This document shows, in pieces, positions 1 through 12,079 of a DNA stretch of 64,000 nucleotides. Source of the DNA: Anodontia alba (taxonomy: Eukaryota; Mollusca; Bivalvia; Lucinida; Lucinidae); the NCBI GenBank assembly GCA_964016985.1, contig OZ024830.1, forward strand, positions 79,373,852 through 79,437,851, in the 5' to 3' direction. A program made the translations under genes and the position numbers. Below the pieces are notes generated by a model that had not been told where the DNA came from, ran no database searches, and saw only the letters and a list, made by a program, of their open reading frames with translations. Every line of letters begins with the position of its first letter. The first letter of the stretch is position 1.

Positions 1-600
1 TTGTTTCGCCTTTTCACCGATGTCTCGCGAACGTAATTTCCACTGACTATGCTCGTTCTAGGGCCGGGCAGTAAACGTCTCGTGACGGCTTCAAATCTGT
101 GGCCCCGGTACGTACATATTGAAAGTTGCGTAGCCGTGCATTAACAGCGCGTGAATTGCCTTGTTAATACACGGCTTTTCGCCGGTTAATGCACGGGCAG
201 GATGATGTGAATCCGCTCTTATTGCGCATGCTCAAATCCATTTTCTTTCGCCTGAGGGGGCTCAATGGTATGTAAATTGAGCGGTTTGATATTACATAAT
301 TAAACAGTTTCTCCAATATGCTATTTTTTTCTACCTGACTACATATTTATAAACATTTTAAAGCCTTGTGTATTGCTGGGGTGTAAAGCATTAATGATAA
401 GAAGGCGCTTACAGAACACATTTAATTGAAAATTTTCCACATCTGTCATTTTTGTATTACTTTTCACTACATCCTTGTCTCTAGTTTCTTGACATTTATA
501 TTTGAATATTAAGATAACTGTTGATATAGAGGAGGTTTGAGAGCACTTTTCCGGTGCACTAATCGGCGATATACATGTAACCTTTTTTGGTCTGTGTTTT
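1..600. other. No feature recognised
   Basis: AT-rich sequence after a GC-richer first 250 bases. No convincing exon, RNA gene or repeat structure is seen. The 118-codon minus frame at 339-695 runs into the palindrome at 608-729 and has no family signature. Confidence 0.5.
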
Positions 601-607
601 ATTTGGC

Positions 608-729
608 TTGAAACTTCCCAGATAGCATTCTTTATAAATCTATAGCGGGCCGTTATCGGCCTGTCAGGGTAGCTGACGGACCGACATTGGCCCACTATAG
701 ATTTATAAAGAATGCTTACTGGGTTTCAA
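608..729. repeat. Long palindrome (GGGCC-type)
   Basis: About 120 bases folding on itself: TTGAAAC..CCCAGATAGCATTC left against GAATGCTTACTGGGTTTCAA right, with ATAAATCTATAGCGGGCC inside and CTGTCAGGGTAGCTGACGG at the tip. Same family as 32682-32790. Confidence 0.85.
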
Positions 730-782
730 CTCCAAATTATATGATATATGGCGAGTTTGGAGTATTCTCAATCAATTTTGAT

Positions 783-1060
783 ATAGTCGAACTTCAATGC
801 CTCGAACATTTCTGAGACCACAGAAATTTGTTCTAGACATGGGTAGTTCGAGTCACAGGGTTAATCAAAGCGTCACGTCAGGAGGCAATTAGGGTTAAAT
901 CGATTCTCTATAAAAATAGTATGTTGAATGCTATTATTAGAATTGCCTCGATGTGGCTAAATATGTGTTTTCTTGAGTTATCGGAAGAATTTCCTAGGGA
1001 TTAAAAACGAGTTTGAATCAGCAACGGTAAACGAGTCATCGGTATTCATATCACTGAAGT
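783..1060. mobile_element. Palindromic element, family 2 (diverged)
   Basis: Ends of the type TAGTCGAACTTCAATGCCTC and AACGGTAAACGAGTCATCGG; the core keeps GTATGTTGAATG...TTAGAATTGCCTCGAT. Old copy. Confidence 0.5.
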
Positions 1061-1119
1061 TGTAGGGTATATACACTGTACCCAATCAGGGGTCTCCAGC
1101 CTTTAATAGGTTAATAAGA

Positions 1120-2060
1120 GCTACATTTCACGGACTTACGGATGTACGGACGGACAAGGAAAAATGTTATTACTTCGCTCTGAAAAAAGGGCATAAACTA
1201 GAACAGTTTTCAGAGGAAAACGTATGTCCCCTACCAGTTTGAACAGACATATTGTTGAAATAGGTTGTTTCTATAATGTCTCTATTTTTTGTGTGTGTGG
1301 TCGATGGGGGAGGGGGTGGGGGTGCAGTAATAATTTTAGTATTGTTTTGGGCTTTAGTCTTTCATGAAATGCTTCTTTTCAGAGGAAATAAAAATATCTG
1401 TGACATACCCTAAAAACATATGGCAATATGGGGCAGACAAGCCATTTATCAACATTCTAAGACCTTGTATGACCTTGAAAAGGGGGTCATGGTCACCCAA
1501 ACCAAATCAGTCCTTGTCCCAACAATATATCTGTGCTAAGACCTTGTATGACCTTGTGTGACCTTGAAAATATGGTCAAGGTCACAACAATACAACTTAT
1601 AGGTTTGGTCAAAATTTATCGATTCCCACATGAGATAGGGTGCAGACCAGCCATTTTCCAAAATCTTTGACCCTGAAATCAGTTCTTGTTTCTGTCTCAA
1701 CAACAGATATTGCAAGTTTGGTCAAAATCCATCCATTCATTCAGGAGATAGTGTGCAGAAAAGCCATTTTCCAACAATCGTAGCCCTCATGTGAACTTTT
1801 AAAAGAGGTCAAGGTCACCAAAATCTAATCATTTTTTACATGTCCCAGCAAGTTTGGTCAAAATCCATTTATTCCTTTGGGAGATTGAATGCAGACAAGC
1901 CATTCTCCAACCATTTTCCAACAATCTAACACCTCGTGTTACCTTGAAAATTGTACATTTGGCTAAAATCTATCCATTCATTAAGGAAATAGAGTGCGTA
2001 CAAAAGGCTACGCCGACGCCGGCCAGGACGCCGACGCCGACAGGATCCGTACTAAAAAAC
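1120..2060 (+). repeat. Tandem-core dispersed element (pearl-like)
   Basis: Begins with ACGG-type sequence (1137-1160). Degenerate units of about 80-130 bases then share GACCTTGAAAA, GGTCAAGGTCAC, CCATTTTCCAACAATC and AAAATCCATCCATTC (1360-2010), ending in ACGCCGACGCCGAC near 2010-2042. The organisation recalls bivalve pearl elements, now usually placed with Helentron-associated elements; that assignment is inference. Confidence 0.55.
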
Positions 2061-2067
2061 AATAGCC

Positions 2068-2096
2068 CCCCCCCCCCCCACACACACACACACACA
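2068..2096. repeat. C run followed by (CA)n
   Basis: Simple repeat: a run of about a dozen C followed by about ten CA. Confidence 0.95.
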
Positions 2097-2489
2097 TGGT
2101 GCAGGGACATAATAACGAACCGGGAAATAATTATTAGTTACCTGTATATGTATACCAAACACTATGCAATGTACATTTTACTAGACACTTCATTATTGGT
2201 CAATTTGACCGCTTTCCATTATATAAGTAACTCACAACATATTTGGGCCGCTGGCTTACAAAAAGGCCCTGAGGTCATATACAAATGGGAAAGCCCCGGA
2301 CCAGTCTGCGCAGCCACGCCTCAGGTCAAGATCTTCACTATAAGTCCTATATCTTCAACAATGTCCCTATATTGTGTAGGCAAACATCGAAGATCCTGAC
2401 CAGACTGCGCGGATGCGCAGGCTAGTCTTGAATGCCGCTGTTTGCATTTGTGCTAAGGTCCTTTTATCAGCCATCGGCCAATTTGTTAT

Positions 2490-2690
2490 CTGTTAACATT
2501 AAGCATGCTGGGTACAAAATTCGACATTTTGAAATATATTCTTATTTTTTCCCCAGAAAATAGGATTTGACAGTTTATGCAAATTGTCCCCTTTGGAGAC
2601 AATTTGCTTGAAACATTAGGTAAAAATAGACAGAAAATATCTATAATTAATTTGTCGTCTACCGAGTTTGCCCATAACATCCTAAGTATT
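2490..2690. mobile_element. Palindromic element, 'TCAGCAGACGAC' family
   Basis: Shares with 26812, 38630 and 61115 the ends (AGCATGCTGGGTA; CGTCTACCGAGTTTG) and the middle (TGCAAATTGTC...GGAGACAATTTGC palindrome, AAATAGGATTTGACA). About 200 bases, no coding. Confidence 0.7.
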
Positions 2691-2774
2691 TAAATGGAGT
2701 CATTGACCTAATAAATACAAATGTACGACTTAGGGTACGATCTGGTCATACAGAGGTGAAGGATTTACTTTGTT

Positions 2775-2990
2775 ATTGCATTTTTCAGTCCTTTTAGCAC
2801 TGCGATTACCTCGCTTGGGGAAGGGAGAGCTAAATCTTAGTGCTTTTCGTACGTTTGTTCGATTCGCGCTTGTTTGGTTTGTCTGTTTCCTCTTCCTCTT
2901 GGTGCCTGGGAAGGGCTACGGTTTGTGATTGTGTCACTCCCTGGACTTTTCTCTTACCTTTTCTACAAAATGATACACAGCAATTAACCA
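2775..2990 (+). repeat. Dispersed repeat shared with 57,965-58,145
   Basis: TTTTCAGTCCTTTTAGCACT through CTCCCTGGACTTTTCTCTTA recurs with modest changes at 57965-58145, and its flanks at 53535-53590 / 53829-54030. Not assigned to a class. Confidence 0.7.
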
Positions 2991-3179
2991 ATTGTAGACT
3001 GAATGAACTCCCCAACACTATATATTGGAAAATTCTAATTTTGATTTTAGGTATGTCAGGCTATGTGATTTAGGAATTCCTACAGAAAAATGATTGAACT
3101 ATTCGCAAACAGTGGAGAATCTGATCAGACGCCGCGTTCTGTTGCATCTGACATGGGTCTGCACCATTTGCCAATTACC

Positions 3180-3467
3180 CATTACGAAAACACGCCTATT
3201 CAAAATTTACAGAAAATTTCCAGATATTCAAAATATACAGAAAATTTTCAGATAAAAAAAAAAACTGATATTTTCCATATTTCTGCTCAAACATAGATTA
3301 TGGGTACACGTTAGAACCGCCTCGACGAGGCGGTTCTAACGAGTACCCACGATCTATGTTTTTGAGCAGAAATAAGAAAAATAATGTATACCCCTGTAAA
3401 CCCCAGTTTTACTATATAAAAGTGAGGTTTAAGTGGGTAAAAATTATATAGGCATGTTTTCGTGATG
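3180..3467. mobile_element. Palindromic element, family 1
   Basis: Outer inverted ends CATTACGAAAACACGCCTAT and its complement at the right. The centre is a near-perfect hairpin of TACTCGTTAGAACCGCCTCG and its complement flanked by ATAGAT(T)GTGGG, beside GAGCAGAAAT. The region between ends and centre is not palindromic, and no coding sequence is present. Non-autonomous (MITE or fold-back type). Confidence 0.85.
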
Positions 3468-3544
3468 CTTTTAGGGGTCATCAGACTACAATGGGATATT
3501 GAAACAGACTATCAAATAAAAGATGATAAATTCAGCATCTAGGT

Positions 3545-3780
3545 AAGAAAACGCACCTTCCAAATGTGCGCGCAACAAAGACTCGAATCAGCCTGCGCTT
3601 CGAAGCAGTCTGATCAGAGCCTTCGTTGTTCACATGAAGATACTTTATACCCTTGGATATTAAAGATACGCCGGGTGAAGATTCTGCTCAGACTGCGCGG
3701 ATGCGCAGGCTGATCTGAATCTTTGCTGGGTGCATATGTCCGAAGGTACGTTTTCTGATGTTGTGGCTCAATTAAATGAT
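3545..3780. mobile_element. Palindromic element, 'CAGACTGCGCGGATGCGCAGG' class
   Basis: Contains GAATCAGCCTGCGCTTCG, CAGACTGCGCGGATGCGCAG, TCTTTGCTGGGTGCATATGT and the terminal CGAAGGTACGTTTTCTGATG + TTGTGGCTCAATTAAATGAT. Frames here give a recurring AHPRSL-like peptide that is only translated repeat. Confidence 0.7.
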
Positions 3781-4060
3781 ACCATCTGTAAACAATACGA
3801 GGACAAAAATAACCAAGAGCGTCATCCAGTATTCGCCGAGAATAAATCGGTAACCTAAAGTCAGAAATAACATCAAAATAGAAAACAAGAAAACATTGAT
3901 GCAAAGCATCAATACGCCGGGAAACTAATCTGTCAGGCATTACTTAGCTCCCTATAGATCGTAGTATAGTGAAAAATGTTATAATTTATGAAAGGTTGTA
4001 ATTATATAAATTATCGCAATACACAACGATAAAAACACATTATAGACGTTATCAGAGCTA

Positions 4061-4063
<3 letters not shown>

Positions 4064-4093
<30 letters not shown>
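4064..4093. repeat. A30 run
   Basis: Uninterrupted A run directly before the 167-base tandem repeat. Confidence 0.95.
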
Positions 4094-4096
<3 letters not shown>

Positions 4097-4107
4097 ACTA
4101 TGATCGT

Positions 4108-5110
4108 CTGGCGGCCATGTTTTTTGACGAATCATAAAAACTTGAGTAATCTTGGTAGAGAGTTATATAAGAAACATTCCTGCAATGTTATATTGAAATC
4201 GGTCTAGTGGATTCTGACAAGAAGATCATTAAAGTTTTGTGTATAGATATATAAGGAAAATAAGCCCCGCCCCCCCTAACGGCCATGTTTTTTGACAAAT
4301 AATGAGGGCTTAAGCAATCTTGCTAAAGGGTTACCAAGGAAACATTTCTGCCAAGTAATATTGAAATCGGTCCAGTGGTTTCTGACAAGAAAATTGTTAA
4401 AGTTTTCTATATAGATATATAAGGAAATTAAGCCCCGCCCCCTAGCAGCCATGTTTTTTGAGAAATCATAACGGCTTGAACAATCTTGGTAGAAGGTCGC
4501 CAAGGAAATTTTTCTGCCAAGTTATGTTTAGATCGTTCCAGTGGTTTATGACAAGAAGATTTTTAAAATTTTCATTATAGGTATATAGGGAAAATAAGCT
4601 CCTCCCCCTGGCGGCCCTGTTTCTATTTTGTCGAATCATGACGGCTTAAACAATCTTGGTAGAGGCTTACAAAAGAAATATTCCTGCCAAGTTAAATTGA
4701 AATCGGGCCAGTGGTTTCTGACAAGAAGATTTTTAAAGCTTTCTATATAGATATACAGCGAAAATAAGCCCCGCTCCCCTGGCGGTCATGTTTTTTGACG
4801 AATCCAAATGGCTTGAACAATCTTGCTAGAGGATCACAAAATGTTATTGAAATCGGTCCAGTTGTTTTTGACAATAAGATACTTTAAGTTTTCAGTTAAA
4901 AAATCTATTTTTAGCTCCTGTGACATAGATATGCAATGGACCGGAACCATTTGAACAACTTTGAAAGAAGACCAACCAAGTATCATTCCAACCAAGTATC
5001 CAAGTTTGGTCAAATGCAATCAGTGGTTTAGGAGGAAATGTTGTTTAAAGATTGTGGACGAACGGACAGACAGACGGTGGCTGATCGCAATAATAATAAT
5101 AAAAAATACA
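4108..5110 (+). repeat. 167-base tandem core repeat with AC(A)GG-like end (pearl-like element)
   Basis: Five units begin with GGCGGCCATGTTTTTTGACG or a close variant at about 4111, 4279, 4447, 4611 and 4781 (spacing 164-170). Each then holds TTGAAATCGGTCCAGTGGTT and a GC-rich CCCCGCCCCC end. The last unit runs into CAGTGGTTTAGGAGGA, GAACGGACAGACAGACGG and an AAT microsatellite ending near 5108. The core repeats, GGA block and ACGG-type microsatellite match the general plan of pearl elements. Confidence 0.75.
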
Positions 5111-5481
5111 GTTCCCCATAGTATAGGACTGTAAATTATGCAAAATTTGATACGTATGGAAGTTTAGATGCAGGTTTTCAACAAGTTCCAGCCGTTCAAA
5201 ATTTCTGTAATATTCAGAATATTGTTATTGCTTATCAATAATTTAAAGTCCATAAAGAAAAATTAATTTTCTAAGAACAAGTTTAACAAAAATCCAGTTT
5301 ACTATAGAAATTGCATAGGACAGACATAATTTTGGCCATAAAATTAATTCTATGGTGAATAGTTGAAAACAAAAAAGATAAAACAGAAAAGACAAATGTT
5401 TTCTAATAAACCATTGTCAATCAAAAATCAGTGTTTCTATTTATAGTAAAACGCCAAGCGAAAAACGTCTTTCCGAAGCAC

Positions 5482-5662
5482 AGTAGAACTACAGCTTTAC
5501 CAAATCTTCACTGTTCGTTTAAGAGTTGTACAAAATACAAAATAATTGCTCCACTTGCATAAAGAGGCTATAGTAGAACTACAGCTTTACCAACTCTTCA
5601 CTGTTGGTTCAAGAGTTGTACAAAATACAAAATAATTGCTACACACGCATAGAGGCTACATA
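5482..5662 (+). repeat. Two-copy 90-base tandem duplication
   Basis: AGTAGAACTACAGCTTTACC begins at 5482 and again at 5572, each followed by AAGAGTTGTACAAAATACAA and AATAATTGCT. Confidence 0.9.
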
Positions 5663-5784
5663 TAGACAACTCTCTGTCTACCGACACTCGATACAACGAC
5701 AAAATTCGTTATAATGACAATTTGACTGTCACGGAACCTGTGCTAAAGAGGGAATAATTAGTCATAAATTATGCACGCATACTG

Positions 5785-5890
5785 TATTTAATACATTAAA
5801 GAAACACATGCTTTGGATATTTGATAAATTTACCTTAGTGAGGTGATTCTGACAAATATCAAAAACATATTTTCTATGATAAAATAAGAA
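5785..5890. mobile_element. Palindromic element, family 3
   Basis: ACATGCTTTGGATATTTGAT, then TTACCTTAGTGAGGTGATTC and ACAAATATCAAAAACATAT. Pairs with the copy at 63345-63430. Confidence 0.65.
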
Positions 5891-5929
5891 AAAAAAAGAC
5901 CTTTCGTACATACGATCAATCTGCTCATT

Positions 5930-6160
5930 TAGGAATTCCGTACAACAGCAAATGTATTTGAATTGCAACGTATTTGGGAACAAGTGTTGTCGTTGTAACA
6001 AAGGATCACTGTTACTCGTTCTTTAAAACATCACAGAAAAACATGTAACACTAAATCACTGTGATCAAGAAAGGATGAGGGTTCGTAACAAACATCTGAG
6101 ACATTGATAGACAGAGATAAGGAAAATCACTAGCTGAACCAAGGTGGGCTGGTACAAAAG
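5930..6160 (+). repeat. Dispersed repeat shared with 45,240-45,430
   Basis: AAAACATCACAGAAAAACAT, CATCTGAGACATTGATAGAC and AAATCACTAGCTGAACCA correspond to AAACATCACATAAAAACGTG, CATCTGAGACACAGGCAGCC and AACCACTGTTTGAACCA at 45300-45415. Confidence 0.5.
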
Positions 6161-6229
6161 TCATATCACTCTTATTAAGGGTAAGATCGAATCTTAGTCC
6201 TGAGCCACCGTCATGCAACCCTTAAAGCG

Positions 6230-6400
6230 CCAATCACAACAATTGTCGTCTGCTTTGTCTTCTGCTTGTGATTTTAAAAGTCATTTCTGCAAACAGTGTG
6301 GGCCCAGATCTGGGTCCACACTGTTTGCCGGTAAGCAAAAGATAGCTTTGAGAAGTTTGCAAGAATATTCAGCAGACGACATAAACAGAAGACATTTTCA
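6230..6400. mobile_element. Nested palindromic elements
   Basis: CAATTGTCGTCTGCTTTG and CAGCAGACGACATAAAC surround a second palindrome CAAACAGTGTGGGCCCAGAT / CTGGGTCCACACTGTTTG (6290-6330), so one element sits inside another. Confidence 0.65.
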
Positions 6401-6679
6401 GATGCAGTTTTTCTTGGAGCTTTAAGGTTTAAAGAGGATTGCGAAGTTTATTACCCTTGATTTAAGTAATAAAAAAATGGATTTCCCAAAATTTGTCCTA
6501 TATTTAAAAACATTTCCATACAAATCTGACTGGCCACAGGCCATGTTTGCCAACAGATTGGAATGCCACGTTTGGCACATGCGTCGTTGTTCTTATATGT
6601 AAGTATTGGTATGTTTTGAATGACAATGCTCATCATCTCGGGGTATAGCGTATTCACACGAACATGTATATATTAGTGT

Positions 6680-6745
6680 CCTATTGATTGTGTTCGGGTT
6701 TAACGACACGTCAACCCTTGTAGGTCATTTTGTGTCGTTTATTAG
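6680..6745 (-). mobile_element. SINE tail remnant
   Basis: GTTCGGGTTTAACGACACGTCAACCC resembles the 3' end shared by invertebrate SINEs and their partner LINEs (CCGTTAAACCC). Only about 60 bases are left. Confidence 0.3.
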
Positions 6746-6837
6746 TGTCCAAGTTGTTCAGTACAGGACACGTATGGGAAGCTGAATAAGGTATTGGTCA
6801 AAGGAAAGACACAAAAGAAAAACAACATTAACCAACG

Positions 6838-7085
6838 TACAGTCGAACCTCAATAGTTCGAACCTCGATAGCTGTTTATCGAACTCGTTTTTTAGTCCCT
6901 ACGAATTTCTACCGGAAATTAAAGAAAACAAATCTCTAAGAAAATTTTCTTACATTGTCATGGAATCGTATGTTGTATGTACTTATTAGAATCACATCAT
7001 CAAGGCGATTCTAATAAGTATACTCAACATACCTTTAAGAGGGAAACACCAACATCACTAAATTATTGATTCGAGGGTCCTGCAA
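6838..7085. mobile_element. Palindromic element, family 2
   Basis: Starts ACAGTCGAACCTCAATAGTT; its centre is GTATGTTGTATGTACTTATT then AGAATCACATCATCAAGGCG and complement (6970-7030). Ends just before the 5.5 kb array. Confidence 0.7.
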
Positions 7086-7124
7086 AAAGTTTTGTCACTG
7101 GGTTCGGATTACTTCAGTGCTTTG

Positions 7125-7911
7125 TTCATGTATTCTGCTGTATCTATATATGTACGTATAAAGCGAAGATTTTGAAAGAAAAAATAGCATACAGATAAAT
7201 AGAAAACAAGTAAACAAAAAAAAATAATAAAGGAAAACGTATAGAAATACACAACACGATTATTCATATATTCATGTTCCAGGTTTCGAACTCACACCAA
7301 ACATTTGACCACTGCGTCCAGTTTGATCAACTGTTCTCAGGTGGACATCCATAACCCCTCGGCTATCTTGGCCCAATAGTCATTGGTATTATAATTTGTT
7401 TAAATGGGAGCTAATGCGCTGGTTGATACTAAAATGAGACCATCAGGCACAATAACAAGCTCTATTCTAACACTGTAGCTGAATATCATTATTTTTTATA
7501 AATATTTTTTTTTAAATAAATAGACTTCTTTTTAAGGAAACAACGCTGCTAATAACTTAGTGCTGAAATCCTCTCTTAGAGCTCCGGAGATACCATTTAA
7601 AATTAATATTTTATGTATATTTAACATGCTCAAGCCTGACTACTGTACTTATTACGCGACGTTGCGTTAGATTCCGTCTAAAGTTGTCTGGACGGTCAAG
7701 AGCGGGAATCTGCATTCTCGTTCGTCAATCGAATTTCTTCGATGGAGGATTCGCAATGTTAACTCCCTCGCCTACACTATATTGTTTTGTTGTTTTTTTT
7801 TTGTTTGTTTGTTTTTTTGTTTTCTTTTTGTTTTTTTTTTTTTTGTTTTTTTTTTTGTTTGTTTTTTTTTTTTTTTTTTTTTTATCTATTTTATTTTATT
7901 TTATTTTATTT

Positions 7912-7944
<33 letters not shown>

Positions 7945-8835
7945 GCCGGGTTGTGGGACTTTTGGGAATGCAACCATCTTCTTTTTAATCTTTGTAATGG
8001 GTGTTCACGGTAGGGGGTCGAGCAAAAAGGTTGGGTTGTGGAGCTCGACTGAAGCCCCAGAAACCCCCTCTGAATCCGTCTTTGGTTTTACATATCCTTC
8101 TACTGACTACTTTTTCTTTACAAAGTTTTATACTATCTTCCCAGGTACAGGAGAGACATATACGAGTCATGTCATAGGAAAAGGCGTCTGCAGAACATAC
8201 GAAAACAGAATTACTATGAATAACAGAATAATGAAAAAAAAAAATAAATAAAAATGAAAAATCTACAGCACATGAAAGTATAAGGCGTTCACCCATCCAC
8301 ATACTTGCCGGGAAAGCGTGGCTTAAGTTCATTGTAAAGACGGATTTCTTTGTTCTCATCCGATACGGACAAATATGTGGAAGTGTACAAGATAAACATT
8401 TTATAACTTGATTACATGTATTAGACTGCCGCCATGGGGAGCTAGCGTGTTTTTTTCCATATTATTACCCCTCTGAATTATTGTAGAAAATAAAACTGAA
8501 CCACATCCCTACATTAAATAAATATTTTTATTTATTTAATGTGCTAACGAGTGAAACAGAAAGCAGGTTTGAATTTGGTCTGCAGGTATCTGACTCAAGT
8601 GTTTCAGCATGTATGAAACACTAATTCGTATGTGGTATTTTATCGCTGTGTTTAATGTCTTTGGCTGATTTCTCTCGAACTCTGCAATCGGATGCGTATG
8701 CTGTTTTGGGTATTTACTGTTCACATGCTGCATGTTGCCCCTTTCAAATGGTTTAAGGACGAATGTGGCAATGCGGGGGTGGGGGGGGGGGAGTAAAAGG
8801 GAGGAAAGGAAGGGCGGGGAGGGGTGGGAAGGAGA
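7125..8835 (-). repeat. Inverted, internally deleted partial copy of the 5.5 kb unit
   Basis: Read on the minus strand this matches two separate parts of the direct unit: 7125-7990 matches about 10785-11575 of unit 1, and 8010-8830 matches about 14335-15085. About 1.2 kb between them is missing. A 160-base T-rich run (7780-7943) lies at the join side. Homology starts abruptly at about 7125. Confidence 0.85.
7780..7943. repeat. T-rich low-complexity tract
   Basis: About 160 bases of T with scattered G, A and ATTTT runs, inside the inverted edge copy. The phenylalanine-rich frames over it are artefacts. Confidence 0.95.
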
Positions 8836-8837
8836 AA

Positions 8838-9435
8838 GCAGCATACGACAACATAGAAAATAGATCATCACTCGGCAACTTACTTTCGTTCTCACGTCGA
8901 CCACATGCTCTCTCTGAGGTTTCTTAGAGAACAGGTTGTCCCGCAAAGCTTTGCAAAGACATTTTCTCCCGCGGTCTGCCAGTAGCGCAGCTAAATCAAA
9001 AGAGTTCAGAATTTCTTTATCATTGTCAAACCAGTCGAATAAGCAGGAAACTCTTTCATTTTCCTGTGTACTATTTTACACCGTACCAAAAAACTGTGAC
9101 GCCAGTAGTGGATTGGTTCCGTTTAGCACTGATTCCAGAGATGGCTGTGAATACACGACATCCTGGGGATTTCTCAGTAGTTACAGTAATTCCTGTAAAA
9201 CTGACATTTTAAAGAATAACAGTTATTTTATAAAGAACAAGATAAAAGTTTAAAGTAGCGACTAATGAGGTTTTTTTTATTAGAGAATATCAGAGCCCTC
9301 CGCCCCGCCCCTCCTTTCCTCCCTCCTTCTCCCTTTCTTCTCCCCAGCCCCTCCCCGCCCTTCCCTTCCTCCCTCTCACTTTCCTCCCCAACCTGCCGTA
9401 TTGCCACATCGTCTATCTATGACATGACTCATATA
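8838..9435 (+). repeat. Direct, twice-deleted partial copy of the 5.5 kb unit
   Basis: Orientation flips at about 8838. 8838-9178 matches about 17570-17910 of unit 2, 9179-9400 matches about 19728-19955, and from about 9420 the sequence continues as unit 1. The two internal jumps are deletions of roughly 1.8 and 0.85 kb relative to a complete unit. Confidence 0.82.
8884..9178 (-). pseudogene. Protein-like chain in the edge copy
   Basis: The 60-codon block (9063-8884) is open and more diverged than in the full units (ENERVSCL, AALLADRG, RDNLF), with the same TAA upstream and the same donor. The chain is cut at about 9178 by one of the edge-copy deletions. Confidence 0.35.
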
Positions 9436-12079
9436 TGTCTCTCCTGTACATGGGAAGATAGTATAAAACTTTGAAAGAAAAAGTAAAAAATCAGTAGGCG
9501 AATATATATAATCAAAGACGGATTCAGAGGGGTTTCTTGGGCTTCAGTCGAGCTCCCCAACCCAACCTTTGACTCAAAAGTTCATTTTCATGGGATGGTA
9601 TGGATAAATTTTGATACCGTATTTACCCTAAAAAGTCCATTTGATAACCTACGAATAAGACTGTGTAAAATTGCTGGATGAGTGACAAGCAGAGTGAACG
9701 CTGATCAGACGCCACATTTTCCTGCGTCTCATCTGGGTCCCTACTGTTTGCTCAGGCCTGTTTTTCCAAATACAAGTACGGACATTTGATCAAATCGAAC
9801 CCCCCAGCCCCCGCTGCCCAACCCCCCTCATAAATAATTCTGGATGCGCCCCTGTAAAGTCAAATGAGGTGTTTTTGTTCTCTAACAGAAATATCGGACA
9901 CTTTACAGAGAATGTGTGAAAGGACAGCAAAGGCCATGCTCAAACAAACTGGATTCGATTCGGGAGATACGAAGGCGGATCTGGACTTTCGTTTCTAGAA
10001 AATTCCATTTTATCATGGCAAGAGATAAATGAAGTCATTTGAATTTTAGGCTCTTAAACGTCTCCTGCTTTCGTTTTACAGGCATGCGTTAGAACTTTTT
10101 GAGTCAATTGCACCACAAATATATCTTGCCTCAAACGCTGCGAGTACTATGTTGGGGATAGAGTAGGTATTATGCTTGGTTCTGGAGGGTCGACAGTTGG
10201 TTCACACTTTGCCGCGTCTTTTCTGTAGCGTTTGGTCGTGCTGACACGAACCTTTCATACGCTTATAACATGTTAAATGGAAATTAAGAAGGATTGGTTA
10301 TAGTATACACACTTCATTGCATATTTGATATGTTTGTAAACACGGCAACATGCATTTAACCTATGGATCATGTTCTGCACGATCTTCCAGCACTGCCTTC
10401 TCTAAGATACCGGGGTACTGTATTTGATTAAAACATTTTGTTTGAAAAATCCATCGGGCTGTTCGTCCTTATATTCTGTAGCTGCAAAACGCCACTTACA
10501 AAGATACACACTTTCTGCTAGAAATCTTCGTTCGCTTTGTTTAAAAACATGAGAACACAAAGTGCGGTAATAAACTGTTGCATTGAGTAGCAGCACGAGA
10601 ATAACTGGCTTGTGGGTTTTTAGTACATTTTGTGCTGTGCTTGTTTGATATAAAAATTATGACAAGCACTTTAAATTGGTTTCCAGAAGGGCATTGTAAC
10701 TTTCTTGACATTATCGAGATTTGCTCAGAAAGAAATTAGCTAATTTTGTTTTCTATTATCCCATTGCTCTACCCCTCTACCGTGAACACCCGTTACAAAG
10801 AAAAAAAAAGAAGATAGTGGCATTCCCAAAAGACCCACAACCCGGCTAAATAAAATAAAAACAATAAATAAATAAAAACATATAGTGTAGGGGAAGGGGA
10901 GCTTACATTGCGAATCCTCCATCGGAAAAATTCGCTTGAGGAACGAGAATGCAGATTCCCGTTCATGACCGTCCAGACAACTTTAGACGGAATGTAACGA
11001 AACGTCGCGTAGTAAGTACAGTAGTCAGGCTTGAGCACGTTAAATATACATAAAATATTAATTTTAAATGGTATCTCCGGAGCCCTATGAGAAGATATCA
11101 GCGTTCAGTTATTAACAGCTTTGCTTCCTTAAAAGAAGTCTATTTATTAAAAAAAAATAATTATAAAACATAATGATATTCCGCTACAGTGTTAGAATAA
11201 AGCTTATTATTGTGCCTGATGGTCTCATTTTAGCATCAACCAGCACATTAGCTCCCTTTATAAAACAACCATTTAAACAAATTATAATGCCAATGACTAT
11301 TGGGCCAAGATAGCCGAGGGGTTATGGATGTCCACCTGAGAACAGTTGATCAAACTGGACGCAGTGGTCAAATGTTCTCGATGTGAGTTCGAAACCTGGT
11401 TATGGAACATGAATGTATAAATAATCGTATTGTGTATTTCTACACGTTTTCCTTTATTATTTGTTATTGTTCACTTGTTTTCTATTTGTCTCTAGTATGC
11501 TATTTTTTTAAAAATCTTTCAAAATCTTCGCTTTATACGTACATATATAGATACAGCAGAATACATGAACAGACAGCAACAGCCTGATAAGATCGCGTGG
11601 ATATGCTGAGGGATGAGCAGGCTGATCTGTTCGTTCGTTGTCCGCACATGCAAAAGCAATTATTTTCTTACGATATGGCTTTAAGTCAGTCATTAAACCC
11701 CTGAAACGTCAAACCATGTTGTCTGGAAAAAATAATAGAAAACTATCAAATCGTCGTCTGCTGAATTTGCACAGAGAGTGGTAAAGGTCAAAACACCAGT
11801 AAAGGTAATAAAAATTGAAACCATTTCTTAACCTGAACTTAATTTGCAGCAACGGTTATACAAAAAGTTAAATGCCTGTCATTGAGTCAGCTAACCAATG
11901 ATCTGACGTTTCCTCCTGCATGTCGTTTCAAGCACCATAGCCCCGTTGGGAGAATTATAAGCCTCTGAACTGACATAATATAGGATATTCTGTGAGCCAG
12001 CCCACACGCGCTACAATACATTTCGCCACCACAGCAGCATATGACAACATATCGAATAGATCATCACTCGGCAACTTAC

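Noticed and set aside
1854..2399. 181-codon plus frame
   Set aside because: Crosses the tandem-core element and the C/CA microsatellite; no homology signal.
7684..8251. Phenylalanine-rich frames resembling a hydrophobic membrane protein
   Set aside because: They translate a T-rich low-complexity run; no start context, splice sites or family features.
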